Assembly (NCBI GenBank): GCA_040755835.1
Contig: JBFMAB010000059.1
Location: 1-64,000, forward strand
DNA length: 64,000 bases
Direction of reading: 5' to 3'
From: JADLDB01 sp040755835
GTDB lineage: Bacteria; Myxococcota; Myxococcia; Myxococcales; Myxococcaceae
Within the stretch, counting starts at the first letter, position 1, and each line of letters starts with the position of its first letter. A program made the translations under genes and the position numbers. The notes beneath the pieces were generated by a model that had not been told where the DNA came from, ran no database searches, and saw nothing but the letters and a program-made list of their open reading frames with translations. Below are positions 20,974-28,763 of the stretch, one piece after another.

Positions 20974-22578
20974 ATGCGCCGCTCCGCGACCGCCTTCGCC
21001 GTGATGGCCGTCACCCTTGCGGGCGCCGCGTCCGCGCAGAGCCGGGACGCCACCGCGCGCTGCCGGGCCGCCTGCGCCCGCCATGTCACCGAGCCGCGCG
21101 CGCAGTCGGCCACGTGCGCCGCGTGCCTCTTGCACCCGGACGATCCCGCCGCGTGGATGGAGCGGCTCCCGGCACCGCCGCCCGGCGCGCAGAAGGACCC
21201 GGAGTGGAGCGTGCGCTGGGGGGCCTTGCGGCTCGCGGCCCGCGGCACACCGCAGAGCGCGCAGGCGCGGCTCGCCCGGTGGATCGCCACCGGCCGCGGC
21301 GAGGAGCGTGAGCTCGCGTGCGTCACCGCGCTCCACGTCGCCGGGGCGCTCGAGCAGCGCCTGGCCGACTTCCTCTCGCCCGCGAAGACGCGCGAGCCCG
21401 CCGCCGCGCCCGCGTGCAAGGCGCTGGAGGCCCGGCTGGTCGTGGCCGTCGAGACGTCCCTCTTTTCCGTCGATCCGGTGGAGCGCCGCGAGGCGCTGAG
21501 ACACCTCGCGAAGGGGCTGGGCCGGCGCCCGGCGGAGGTGGTGCTCCACGCGATGAAGACGCGCCCGCCGGCCTTCGACGAGCTGGTGGCGGACGAACTC
21601 GCGAAGCTGGGCGAGGACGGCGAGGAGCCGGCGGGCCGCGCGCTGCTCGAGGCCGCGACGCCCGGCGACGAGGCCGAAGTGAATCGGCTGCTCGCCGTCT
21701 ACGCCCGTCGGCGCGACGCGCTCCGGCCCCAGCTGACCGCGCCGGACCTCGAGGCTCGCCATGAGGCCGTGCGCCGGCTGGCCGCGCTGGCGCCCCTGTC
21801 GGCGCCGGACCTCGCCCCCTGCCTGGAAGATCCGAGCAGCCGGGTAAGGCTCGCGGCGGCGCAGGGACTCGCGCGCGGCGAAGGGCGAACCCGGGCCCAG
21901 GCGGCCGAGGCGCGGCTGGCCGGCGACGAGCCCGCGGGGCCCGCTCAGCAACTCGCCTGGCTCGAGATGCTGGCCGACACCTTCGCGCCCGGCTGCGTCG
22001 ACGTCGCGCTGCGCGCGTGGGAGCGGCCCGGCGGCGACGAGACGGTGCGCGCGCGGGCGCTGTCGGTGGCGGCGAGCTGCCACTGGGCGCAGGCCGAGGC
22101 GGCGGTCCTGTCGGCGGCGAGCTCGGGCCACCCCTTCGAGGGCGCGGCGGCGGCCTGGGCCGCGGCGCGGGGTCCGACCAACCCGCGAACAATCGCGCTG
22201 ACGATGGCCGCGCTCGCCTCGGAGGACCCGCAGCTCCTGGCGGCCGGGCTGGCGGGCGCGGCCCGGCACCGGCAGAAGGCGCAGGCCGGACGTGCGGCGG
22301 CGCTGACGGCGCACGACGTGCCCGCGGTGCGCGTCGAGGCGCTGCGGGCGCTGGGCACGCTCGATCCGGGCCAGGCCCGGCTCAAGGCGATGGCGGCGCT
22401 CGAACGCGACCGCGAGGCGTCGGTGCGCCGCGCCGCGGCCGAGGTGCTGGCCGTGGTGGGCGGCCCCCAGGCGCTGGGCGCGCTGGACAAGGCGGCGAGA
22501 GACGACCCGGATCCGGGCGTGAAATTCGTCGCGGGCGATTCGTTGCGTAGACTCGGTGCCGGGAGCCCCATGCCATGA
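20974..22578 (+). CDS. Larger secreted HEAT-repeat protein
   Basis: 534 residues from the ATG of MRRSATAFAVMAVTLAGAASAQ, a signal peptide. The N-terminal mature part has four closely spaced cysteines (CRAACAR, CAACLL), which might bind metal or form disulfides. The rest is a HEAT solenoid (for example VRLAAAQGLARGEGR, VRVEALRALGTLDPGQA, VRRAAAEVLAVVGGPQAL). The stop overlaps the ATG of the degenerate GGDEF gene by 4 nt, indicating coupling of a periplasmic protein to a cytoplasmic signalling protein. Function unknown. Confidence 0.75.
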   Translation: MRRSATAFAVMAVTLAGAASAQSRDATARCRAACARHVTEPRAQSATCAACLLHPDDPAAWMERLPAPPPGAQKDPEWSVRWGALRLAARGTPQSAQARLARWIATGRGEERELACVTALHVAGALEQRLADFLSPAKTREPAAAPACKALEARLVVAVETSLFSVDPVERREALRHLAKGLGRRPAEVVLHAMKTRPPAFDELVADELAKLGEDGEEPAGRALLEAATPGDEAEVNRLLAVYARRRDALRPQLTAPDLEARHEAVRRLAALAPLSAPDLAPCLEDPSSRVRLAAAQGLARGEGRTRAQAAEARLAGDEPAGPAQQLAWLEMLADTFAPGCVDVALRAWERPGGDETVRARALSVAASCHWAQAEAAVLSAASSGHPFEGAAAAWAAARGPTNPRTIALTMAALASEDPQLLAAGLAGAARHRQKAQAGRAAALTAHDVPAVRVEALRALGTLDPGQARLKAMAALERDREASVRRAAAEVLAVVGGPQALGALDKAARDDPDPGVKFVAGDSLRRLGAGSPMP

Positions 22579-23486
22579 CCATCAAGCTCGCTGCCGTCCT
22601 CGAGCCCAACGCGGGCCGCTACAAGACCCTGTGTGCCGCGCTGAAGAAGGCCGGCCTGAAGATCTCCAGGGCCCGCGAACCCGCGGAGCTCACCCGCGAG
22701 CAGCTCGTCGTCGTCGGCCCGTCCGGCGGCTCGGGCACGCGACTGGCCCGTGAGGTGCGCGCCCGCGTGCCCGACGCGCTGCTCATGGCCGGCCAGGCGA
22801 AGGGCTTCAAGGCCGCGTGGGCCGACGCGGTGCTGCCGCTGCCCATCTCGCCGAACGATCTCAAGGTGCGGCTCGTCGAGCTCTCGCGCCGGAACGAGCA
22901 GCCGTTCATTCCGCAGGCGCGCCCCGGCGAAGGCATCCTCGACCCGACGACGAACTTCTACACGTTCGCGCACTTCAAGGAGGTGCTGTTCGTCGAGGTG
23001 AAGCGCGCCCGCCGCTACGGCTTTCCGCTGGCCCTGGCGCTCATCTCCTTCGACCCCGTGCAGGGGGGGATGAACGCGGAGCTGCTGAGCCAGCTCATGG
23101 GCGGCCTGGCGCTGTCGATCCGCCGGTCGCTGCGCGACACCGACTACCCGGTGCAGTATTCGGGGGATCGCGTGCTGCTGCTCATGCCGCACACCGATCT
23201 CGCCGGCTCGCTCATCGTCGCGCGCCGGATCTGCGAGCGCGTGGCGAAGGCGACGCTGCAGACGGACGACACCGTCATCCACCCGACCATCTCGGTGGGC
23301 GTGGCCGCCGGCGAGCCGGGCCGCGAGTACAACTTCTCAGATCTCGTGCGGCAGGCGCAGGAAGGGATGACCGCGGCGATGGCCCGCGGCGGCAACCGCG
23401 TCGAGTTCTTCACCGGCGCCGAGTCGCACGCCGAGGCCGAGCCGACGGAGCTGCCGAAGATACCGCCGGTGCTGCCGCGCGCCTGA
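22575..23486 (+). CDS. Degenerate GGDEF protein, possible c-di-GMP receptor
   Basis: 303 residues. Residues 1-110 look like a receiver-type fold without the usual Asp pair, so phosphorylation is unlikely. Residues about 125-285 are a GGDEF domain. The active-site signature is replaced by SGDRV (196-200), so diguanylate cyclase activity is not expected. The inhibitory-site motif RxxD is kept as RDTD (187-190), exactly five residues before SGDRV, which is the normal I-site geometry. Degenerate GGDEF domains with an intact I-site can bind c-di-GMP as effectors (known for M. xanthus SgmT and Caulobacter PopA). It converges with an active-looking FHA-GGDEF gene 36 nt away. Confidence 0.8.
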   Translation: MTIKLAAVLEPNAGRYKTLCAALKKAGLKISRAREPAELTREQLVVVGPSGGSGTRLAREVRARVPDALLMAGQAKGFKAAWADAVLPLPISPNDLKVRLVELSRRNEQPFIPQARPGEGILDPTTNFYTFAHFKEVLFVEVKRARRYGFPLALALISFDPVQGGMNAELLSQLMGGLALSIRRSLRDTDYPVQYSGDRVLLLMPHTDLAGSLIVARRICERVAKATLQTDDTVIHPTISVGVAAGEPGREYNFSDLVRQAQEGMTAAMARGGNRVEFFTGAESHAEAEPTELPKIPPVLPRA

Positions 23487-23522
23487 CGGACACCACGCCG
23501 TGCCGCGGCCCGAACCAACAAC

Positions 23523-24437
23523 TCAGGGGCCGCTCAGCTCCATCGCTTCGACCCGGTTCCGGCCGCCCTTCTTGGCGCGGTACAGGTACCGGTCCGCCGC
23601 CGCGATGAGGTCCTCGGGTTGACTGTAGTCGGAGTCGTACAACGTCGCGACGCCGAGGCTGATCGTCACCTTGATGGGCGTGCCGTTGAAGACGAAGTCG
23701 GTGCCGTCGATGGCGCGGCGGCAGCGCTCGGCGCAGCGGATCGCGTTCTCGGACTCGGACTCGCGCAGCATGAGCGCGAACTCCTCGCCGCCGTAGCGCG
23801 CGAAGAGATCTTCCTGCCGCACCGTCTCGCTGATCTTCGCCGCCACGCGCTGCAGCACGTAGTCGCCGGCCGGGTGCCCGTAGGTGTCGTTGATCTTCTT
23901 GAAGTGGTCGATGTCGAACATCACCAGCGACAAGGGGACGCGGTGCCTCAGGCAGTACGCGAACTCCTTACGCAGGGTGTCCAGGAAGTACTTCTTGTTG
24001 AAGATGCGGGTGAGGCCGTCGCGGGTCGCGCTCTCGTAGATCGACCTCTGGTACTGCTCCTCGAGCTGATCCTGCAGCGAGAACTTCACCACCGTGTTCG
24101 CGCCGATCTGGATCTTGTCGCCGTCCTGCAGCGTCGCGACGTTCACCCTGATGCCGTTGAGGTAGGTGCCGTTCGTCGAGCCCAGGTCCACCAGCTGGAA
24201 GTGACCGTTGGGCGCCTGCGCGATCTTGCAGTGCTTGCGCGAGATGCCGTCGTCCTCGACCTGCAGCTGCGTGTCGGGCGCGCGGCCCATCACCAGCTCG
24301 CCCTTGTCCAGCTTCACCATCTTGCCGATCTGCGCGGCGGACTTGGCGCTGATGATGATCAGGTAGGCAGATGCCTTGGACCGGGTCTCACCCAGCAGAT
24401 CCCTGATGCTGTGTACTGCGGTCTTGTCCTCGGACAT
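23523..24437 (-). CDS. FHA-GGDEF diguanylate cyclase
   Basis: 304 residues, cytoplasmic. An FHA domain (about 28-118; GELVMGRAPDTQLQV, DDGISRKHCKI, DLGSTNGTYLNG) should bind phosphothreonine peptides. A short coiled linker leads to a GGDEF domain (about 135-300) with active-site GGEEF at 216-220, MFDIDHFKKINDTYGHPAGD for metal and substrate binding, and an I-site RQED (207-210) five residues upstream. All residues needed for c-di-GMP synthesis and product inhibition are present. The FHA domain suggests control by one of the Ser/Thr kinases common in these bacteria. It lies 48 nt downstream of the asparaginase gene on the same strand. Confidence 0.93.
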   Translation of the reverse strand: MSEDKTAVHSIRDLLGETRSKASAYLIIISAKSAAQIGKMVKLDKGELVMGRAPDTQLQVEDDGISRKHCKIAQAPNGHFQLVDLGSTNGTYLNGIRVNVATLQDGDKIQIGANTVVKFSLQDQLEEQYQRSIYESATRDGLTRIFNKKYFLDTLRKEFAYCLRHRVPLSLVMFDIDHFKKINDTYGHPAGDYVLQRVAAKISETVRQEDLFARYGGEEFALMLRESESENAIRCAERCRRAIDGTDFVFNGTPIKVTISLGVATLYDSDYSQPEDLIAAADRYLYRAKKGGRNRVEAMELSGP

Positions 24438-24485
24438 GTGGACCGGAGCTCGCCCCTTTTGACTGCCTCATCGCGACGCTACCAC

Positions 24486-25472
24486 TCAGCCCCGCTCCCC
24501 TGCCACAGATCGCTCGAGGTACCGGCGCAGCGCGTCACCCCGGTGCCGGGCCAACCCGTGCATCAGCTTGACCACAGCCGCCGACACCGTCATGTCCCCG
24601 GCGCTGATGGCCCCGGCGGCGCGGGCGACGCTGCCCGACTCGTAGAGCGACAGGTCGACCCCGTTCCGCTGGGCCTGGCTGACCACCAGCACCGGCACGC
24701 CCCGCCGGCGCGCCTCCACGAAGAAGGGCTTCAGCGAGCGCCCCAGCACCTCGGACACGGGAAAGGTGCCCGCGCCGTAGGCCTCCAGCACCACGCCGCG
24801 CACGCGTGGCAGCAGCGCCAGCGGAATGGCCGGGTCGAGGCCCGGAAAGACGCGCAGGAGGAAGACGCGCGGGTCGACCTCGGCCTCCAGGGTGAAGCGC
24901 CCTCTGCGCGGCAGGCCGGGCTCGAAGCGCGTGTCCACGCCCAGCACGCCCAGCACCGGGGCGTTGGGGCTGTCGAAGGCGTCGTACTCGGCGATCGACA
25001 CCTTGCGCACCCGGTTGCCGCGGTAGAGGTGCGAGTCGAAGCAGACCGTCACCTCCCGGGGGCCGTGCAGCGCCGAGGTCACCGCGTCGATGAGGTTGAG
25101 CCGCGCGTCGGTGCGAATCTCCCGGAGCGGGCGCTGCGCGCCGGTCAGCACCACCGGCTTCGGCAGGTTCCGCAGCATGAAGGACAGCGCGCTGGCCGTC
25201 TCCGCGAGGGTGTCGGTGCCGTGCGTGACGACCGCCCCGTCGTAGCGCGGCAGCCGCTCGTACAGCCGGCGCGCCAGCTTCGCCCACAGCTCGGGCTGCA
25301 TCTCGCAGCTGTCGAGGTTGGAGAAGAGCTCGAAGTCCACCCGGGCCAACTTCGTCAGCTCGGGCACCCGCTCCTGCACGGTGCGGATGAAGGCGCCGGG
25401 CTTGAGCGCGCCGGGACGGCGGCCGGCCATGCCGAGCGTGCCGCCGGTGTGAATGAGGAGGACTTTTTTCAT
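24486..25472 (-). CDS. ansA: L-asparaginase, type I-like
   Basis: 328 residues without a signal peptide. Hydrolyses L-asparagine to aspartate and ammonia in the cytoplasm. The two catalytic threonine motifs are clear: MKKVLLIHTGGTLGM at the N-terminus and AVVTHGTDTLAETA near residue 82. TGAQRPLREIRTDARLNL near 110 is also family-typical. The ATG start leaves no room for export. It is divergent from the DsbA-like gene, with 77 nt between the two starts. Confidence 0.93.
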   Translation of the reverse strand: MKKVLLIHTGGTLGMAGRRPGALKPGAFIRTVQERVPELTKLARVDFELFSNLDSCEMQPELWAKLARRLYERLPRYDGAVVTHGTDTLAETASALSFMLRNLPKPVVLTGAQRPLREIRTDARLNLIDAVTSALHGPREVTVCFDSHLYRGNRVRKVSIAEYDAFDSPNAPVLGVLGVDTRFEPGLPRRGRFTLEAEVDPRVFLLRVFPGLDPAIPLALLPRVRGVVLEAYGAGTFPVSEVLGRSLKPFFVEARRRGVPVLVVSQAQRNGVDLSLYESGSVARAAGAISAGDMTVSAAVVKLMHGLARHRGDALRRYLERSVAGERG

Positions 25473-25510
25473 TCGAGACGCGTCGCGCCGTGAGCCCCGC
25501 GGGGCGTTCC

Positions 25511-25539
25511 TTTACAAGGCCGAACCGGGTCGCTACAAC
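25511..25539 (+). promoter_or_regulatory. Candidate sigma-70-type promoter for the DsbA-like gene
   Basis: TTTACA (25511-25516), 17 bp, then TACAAC (25534-25539). Five of six bases match the -35 consensus and four of six the -10. The predicted start of transcription (about 25546) almost coincides with the GTG at 25550, so the message would be nearly leaderless. This also argues against the more upstream ATG at 25490. Confidence 0.5.
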
Positions 25540-25549
25540 GCCCGCCATC

Positions 25550-26422
25550 GTGGGCCGTCGGCGAGGGACAGTCGCAGCGGTGGTGGTGGCGCTCGTGGCC
25601 TCGGTGAGTCTCGGCCAGGACGCCCGCGCGCTCGACGTGCCGGGCTTCGACTTCTCGCGCCTGCCCGCGCCGGCGAAGAAGGAGCTGTCGGCGGTCCTCA
25701 CCGACGAGTTCGACTACTGCGGCCGCCCGCTGACGCTGCTCGCCTCGCTGAAGAAGGGCGACGCCTGCAAGCACACGAAGCGGTTGGTGGGCTACGCCGC
25801 CTCGCAGGCCGCCGAGGGCGTGCCCGCCAATGAGATCATCGTGCAGTTGTCGAAGTACAACCAGGCCTTCAACCGCCCGCGGGCGGCGCTCAAGGTGGAC
25901 GAGCGCACCTGCCTGGGCCCGAAGGACGCGAAGGTCACCGTCGTCGAGTTCTCGGACTTCGAGTGCCCCTTCTGCGCCGCCGCGCGCCCCCTGGTGGAGG
26001 AGCTTCCGAAGACGAAGCCGAACGTGCGCGTGTGCTGGGCGCCCTTCCCGTTGCAGCAGCACCCCAACGCGACGCTGGCCGGCCAGGCGGCGCTGTTCGC
26101 CCGCGACGCCGGCAAGTTCTGGGCGATGCACGACGCGCTGTTCGACGCCCAGCTGTCGATGTCCGAGGCCACCATCAAGGGCCTGGTGACGAAGCTGGGG
26201 CTGGACCTGAAGGCCTTCGAGGCCGCGGTCAAGGCCAACGCGTACGTCGACGAGCTGACCGCGTCCAAGGAGGCTGGTAAGGCCGCCGGCGTCGACTCCA
26301 CCCCGTCGCTGTACGTCAACGGAAGGAAGTTCGCGCTGGGGCTTTCGGGCGATACGCTGTCGCTGACCGTCGACGACGAGCTGGACTGGCTCGCCGGAAG
26401 CAGCGCCTGGCCTTCGAACTGA
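25550..26422 (+). CDS. DsbA-like thioredoxin-fold protein (CPFC)
   Basis: About 290 residues from the GTG at 25550, chosen because it gives a compact signal peptide (MGRRRGTVAAVVVALVASVSLGQ) and because a promoter overlaps any earlier start. The mature N-terminal 100 residues are helical with two cysteines (DYCGRPLTLL, GDACKHTKR). The thioredoxin domain starts at AKVTVVEFSDFECPFCAAAR, with active site CPFC. It ends with the cis-Pro loop DSTPSLYVNGR. This layout matches periplasmic DsbA/DSBA-like oxidoreductases related to ScsC and BdbD. It would introduce or shuffle disulfides in exported proteins. Six nt separate it from the DUF4388 gene. Confidence 0.85.
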   Translation: MGRRRGTVAAVVVALVASVSLGQDARALDVPGFDFSRLPAPAKKELSAVLTDEFDYCGRPLTLLASLKKGDACKHTKRLVGYAASQAAEGVPANEIIVQLSKYNQAFNRPRAALKVDERTCLGPKDAKVTVVEFSDFECPFCAAARPLVEELPKTKPNVRVCWAPFPLQQHPNATLAGQAALFARDAGKFWAMHDALFDAQLSMSEATIKGLVTKLGLDLKAFEAAVKANAYVDELTASKEAGKAAGVDSTPSLYVNGRKFALGLSGDTLSLTVDDELDWLAGSSAWPSN

Positions 26423-26427
26423 GACCT

Positions 26428-27753
26428 GTGGACCAACGATTCCTCGTCGATCCCCGCGGAGGGCTGACCCCGGCCGACGGCCAGTCTCAGCTCTCTGGGC
26501 GCACGGGGTACTACCGGCTGCAGAACACCTCACCCGACTGGGCGCTGTTCCTCCGCAGCCCGGCGCAGGGCGGCACGCAGGAGAAGCTGCCGCGCGTCGT
26601 GCTGGCGGGTGACGCCAACGCCTTCCCGCTGCAGGATCTGATCGCCTTCCTCGGCCAGTCGCGCTGGTCCGGCGTGCTGCGGGTGTCGGCGCCGGGCGTC
26701 GAGCGCAGCCTGTTGCTCAAGGACGGCGACGTGCGCTCGGCGGCGTCGGACTCGGTGGCCGACCGCATCGGAGAGGTGATGGTGCGGCTGGGCTACGTGT
26801 CACGCAGCCAGCTCGAGGCGGTGCTGAACGAGGCCCCGCCGTCGCGCCTCGGCAAGGTGATGGTCGAGCGCGGGATCCTCAAGGCGCACGATCTCTACAA
26901 GTGCCTGCACGAGCAGATCAGCGAGATCTTCCACGGGATGATGCTGACGAAGGAAGGCACCTTCGCGCTCATCGACCAGACGGTGGAAGACAAGGCGCTG
27001 ACCCACAACCTGTCCCTGTCGATGCAGGGCCTGTTGATGGACAGCATCCGGAAGATCGACGAGCTCGCCCAGTTCCGGAAGAAGATCCCCCACGGGCGCA
27101 TGTTCGTGCACAAGAAGCGCGCGTCCGACGGCACGCTGGAGCCCGAAGAGGACGCGCTGCTTCAGCTGGTCGACGGCAGGCGCACGGTGCTCGAGCTGGG
27201 GCAGCAAGCGAAGGTGTCGGAGTTCGACGCGACGCGCATCACCTACCGGCTCCTCGAAGGCGGCTTCGTGCAGCTCGCTCAAGGCCCGGTGGCCGACGCG
27301 CCCGCGCCGTCGGCCCCGCCGCCCAGCACGCCCACCCAGGTGCTCGCCGCGCCGCCGCCGCCGGGCGGGCCCGACGCCGCGCGTGTGGTGCAGGTCTTCA
27401 ACGGCATCTTCCGCGAGGTGCGCAACGAGGTGGCGCAGCGCGGCAACCTCGACCTGTTTCTGGGCTCGGCCAACGCAGCGCTCAAGGGCAACGGCGTGTC
27501 GGCCTCGCCGGTGTTGAACGGCCTGGCCTTCACCCCCGACGGCGCGCTGCCGGAAATGCAGGTGCTGACGAAGTACGCGGCGCTCACCGCCGCCGGGCAG
27601 ATGGGCAGCGAGCCCATCATGTCGCTGCGGCAGGCGCTGTCCGACGTCATGTTCTTTCTCCTCTTCCAGGCCGGCGAGCTGCTCGAGTCGCACGCCGACG
27701 AGGACCTCGCGCGCCGCGTGAAGGACATGCTGGGGGCGCTCGACGCGCGGTGA
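26428..27753 (+). CDS. DUF4388 (PATAN-type) regulatory protein
   Basis: 441 residues, GTG start. The stretch NAFPLQDLIAFLGQSRWSGVLRVSAPG (about 70-98) followed by SLLLKDGDVRSAASD is the DUF4388 hallmark, a domain related to the PatA N-terminus found in many deltaproteobacterial signalling proteins. Then comes a winged-helix-like segment (GYVSRSQLEAVLNEAPPSRLG, about 130-165), a further helical domain, a Pro-rich linker (about 290-310) and a C-terminal helical domain. No catalytic or DNA-binding residues can be assigned. Its stop overlaps the truD GTG by 4 nt, so the two are translationally coupled although no functional link is obvious. Confidence 0.75.
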   Translation: MDQRFLVDPRGGLTPADGQSQLSGRTGYYRLQNTSPDWALFLRSPAQGGTQEKLPRVVLAGDANAFPLQDLIAFLGQSRWSGVLRVSAPGVERSLLLKDGDVRSAASDSVADRIGEVMVRLGYVSRSQLEAVLNEAPPSRLGKVMVERGILKAHDLYKCLHEQISEIFHGMMLTKEGTFALIDQTVEDKALTHNLSLSMQGLLMDSIRKIDELAQFRKKIPHGRMFVHKKRASDGTLEPEEDALLQLVDGRRTVLELGQQAKVSEFDATRITYRLLEGGFVQLAQGPVADAPAPSAPPPSTPTQVLAAPPPPGGPDAARVVQVFNGIFREVRNEVAQRGNLDLFLGSANAALKGNGVSASPVLNGLAFTPDGALPEMQVLTKYAALTAAGQMGSEPIMSLRQALSDVMFFLLFQAGELLESHADEDLARRVKDMLGALDAR

Positions 27754-28763
27754 CGGCGCTCCCCTTCCTCACGCGCGCGGTCCCTGGGTGCGGCGGCGTC
27801 TTCAAGGCGAGCCCCGAGGACTTCGAGGTCGAGGAGCGGCCCGCCTACGAGCCGCTGGGCGACGGCGAGCACCTCTTCCTGTGGGTGGAGAAGCGCGGGC
27901 GCTCGACGCAGGACGTGGCGAAGTCGCTCGCGCGGGCGCTGGGGCTCGAGGAGCGCGACGTCGGCTGGGCGGGCCTCAAGGACCGGCAGGCGGTGACGCG
28001 GCAGTTCTTCAGCCTGCCCGCGAAGAAGGCCGAGGCGCTGGTGCCGACGCTGGCGCTGCCCGGCGTCACGGTGCTGTCGGCGAAGCGGCACAAGAACAAG
28101 CTCAAGACGGGGCACCTGAAAGGGAACCGCTTCCGCCTGGTGCTGCGCGGGGTGCGCGACGTGGGCGCGGCGACGGCGGCGCTGGACGAGCTGCGCGCGC
28201 GCGGCGTGCCGAACTACTTCGGCGAGCAGCGCTTCGGAGTGGGCGGCGACAACGCGGCAAAGGGCAAGGCGATCCTCCAGGCCGGCGGGCGGCACCGCGA
28301 TCGCTTCGAGCGGAAGCTCTTCCTCTCCGCGTACCAGTCGGACCTCTTCAACCGCGTGCTGGCGCGGCGGCTCGACGCGGGCACCTTCACCACGGCGCTG
28401 CGGGGCGACGTCCTGAAGAAGCACTCCACCGGCGGCGAGTTCGTCTGCGAGGCGCCGGACGTGGACCAGCCGCGCGTGGACGCCTTCGAGGTGAGCCCGA
28501 CGGGCCCGCTGTTCGGCCCACAGATGCGCGCGCCCGGCGGCGAGGTGGCAGCGGCCGAGGCGCAGGTGCTGGCCGACGACGGGGTGACGCCCGAGCTGTT
28601 CCGCGCCGGCGGCGGCGAGACATTGGGCGCGCGGCGGCTGTTGCGCGTTCCGCTCACCGCCGCGCTCGAAGACGCGGGCGGCGGCGTGGTGCGGCTCGAG
28701 TTCGAGCTGCCGGCGGGCAGCTACGCGACGGTGGTGCTGCGCGAGCTGCTGAAGGACGGTTAG
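27750..28763 (+). CDS. truD: tRNA pseudouridine(13) synthase TruD
   Basis: 337 residues starting with a GTG that overlaps the previous stop (GTGA); the open frame upstream belongs to the shadow of the DUF4388 gene. TruD converts U13 of certain tRNAs to pseudouridine. The catalytic motif GWAGLKDRQAVTRQFFS carries Asp78 (equivalent to E. coli Asp80). Typical blocks are FKASPEDFEVEE at the N-terminus, HKNKLKTGHLKGNRF and RGVPNYFGEQRFG. Its stop overlaps the stop of the convergent GAF gene, leaving no space for a terminator. Confidence 0.95.
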   Translation: MTALPFLTRAVPGCGGVFKASPEDFEVEERPAYEPLGDGEHLFLWVEKRGRSTQDVAKSLARALGLEERDVGWAGLKDRQAVTRQFFSLPAKKAEALVPTLALPGVTVLSAKRHKNKLKTGHLKGNRFRLVLRGVRDVGAATAALDELRARGVPNYFGEQRFGVGGDNAAKGKAILQAGGRHRDRFERKLFLSAYQSDLFNRVLARRLDAGTFTTALRGDVLKKHSTGGEFVCEAPDVDQPRVDAFEVSPTGPLFGPQMRAPGGEVAAAEAQVLADDGVTPELFRAGGGETLGARRLLRVPLTAALEDAGGGVVRLEFELPAGSYATVVLRELLKDG

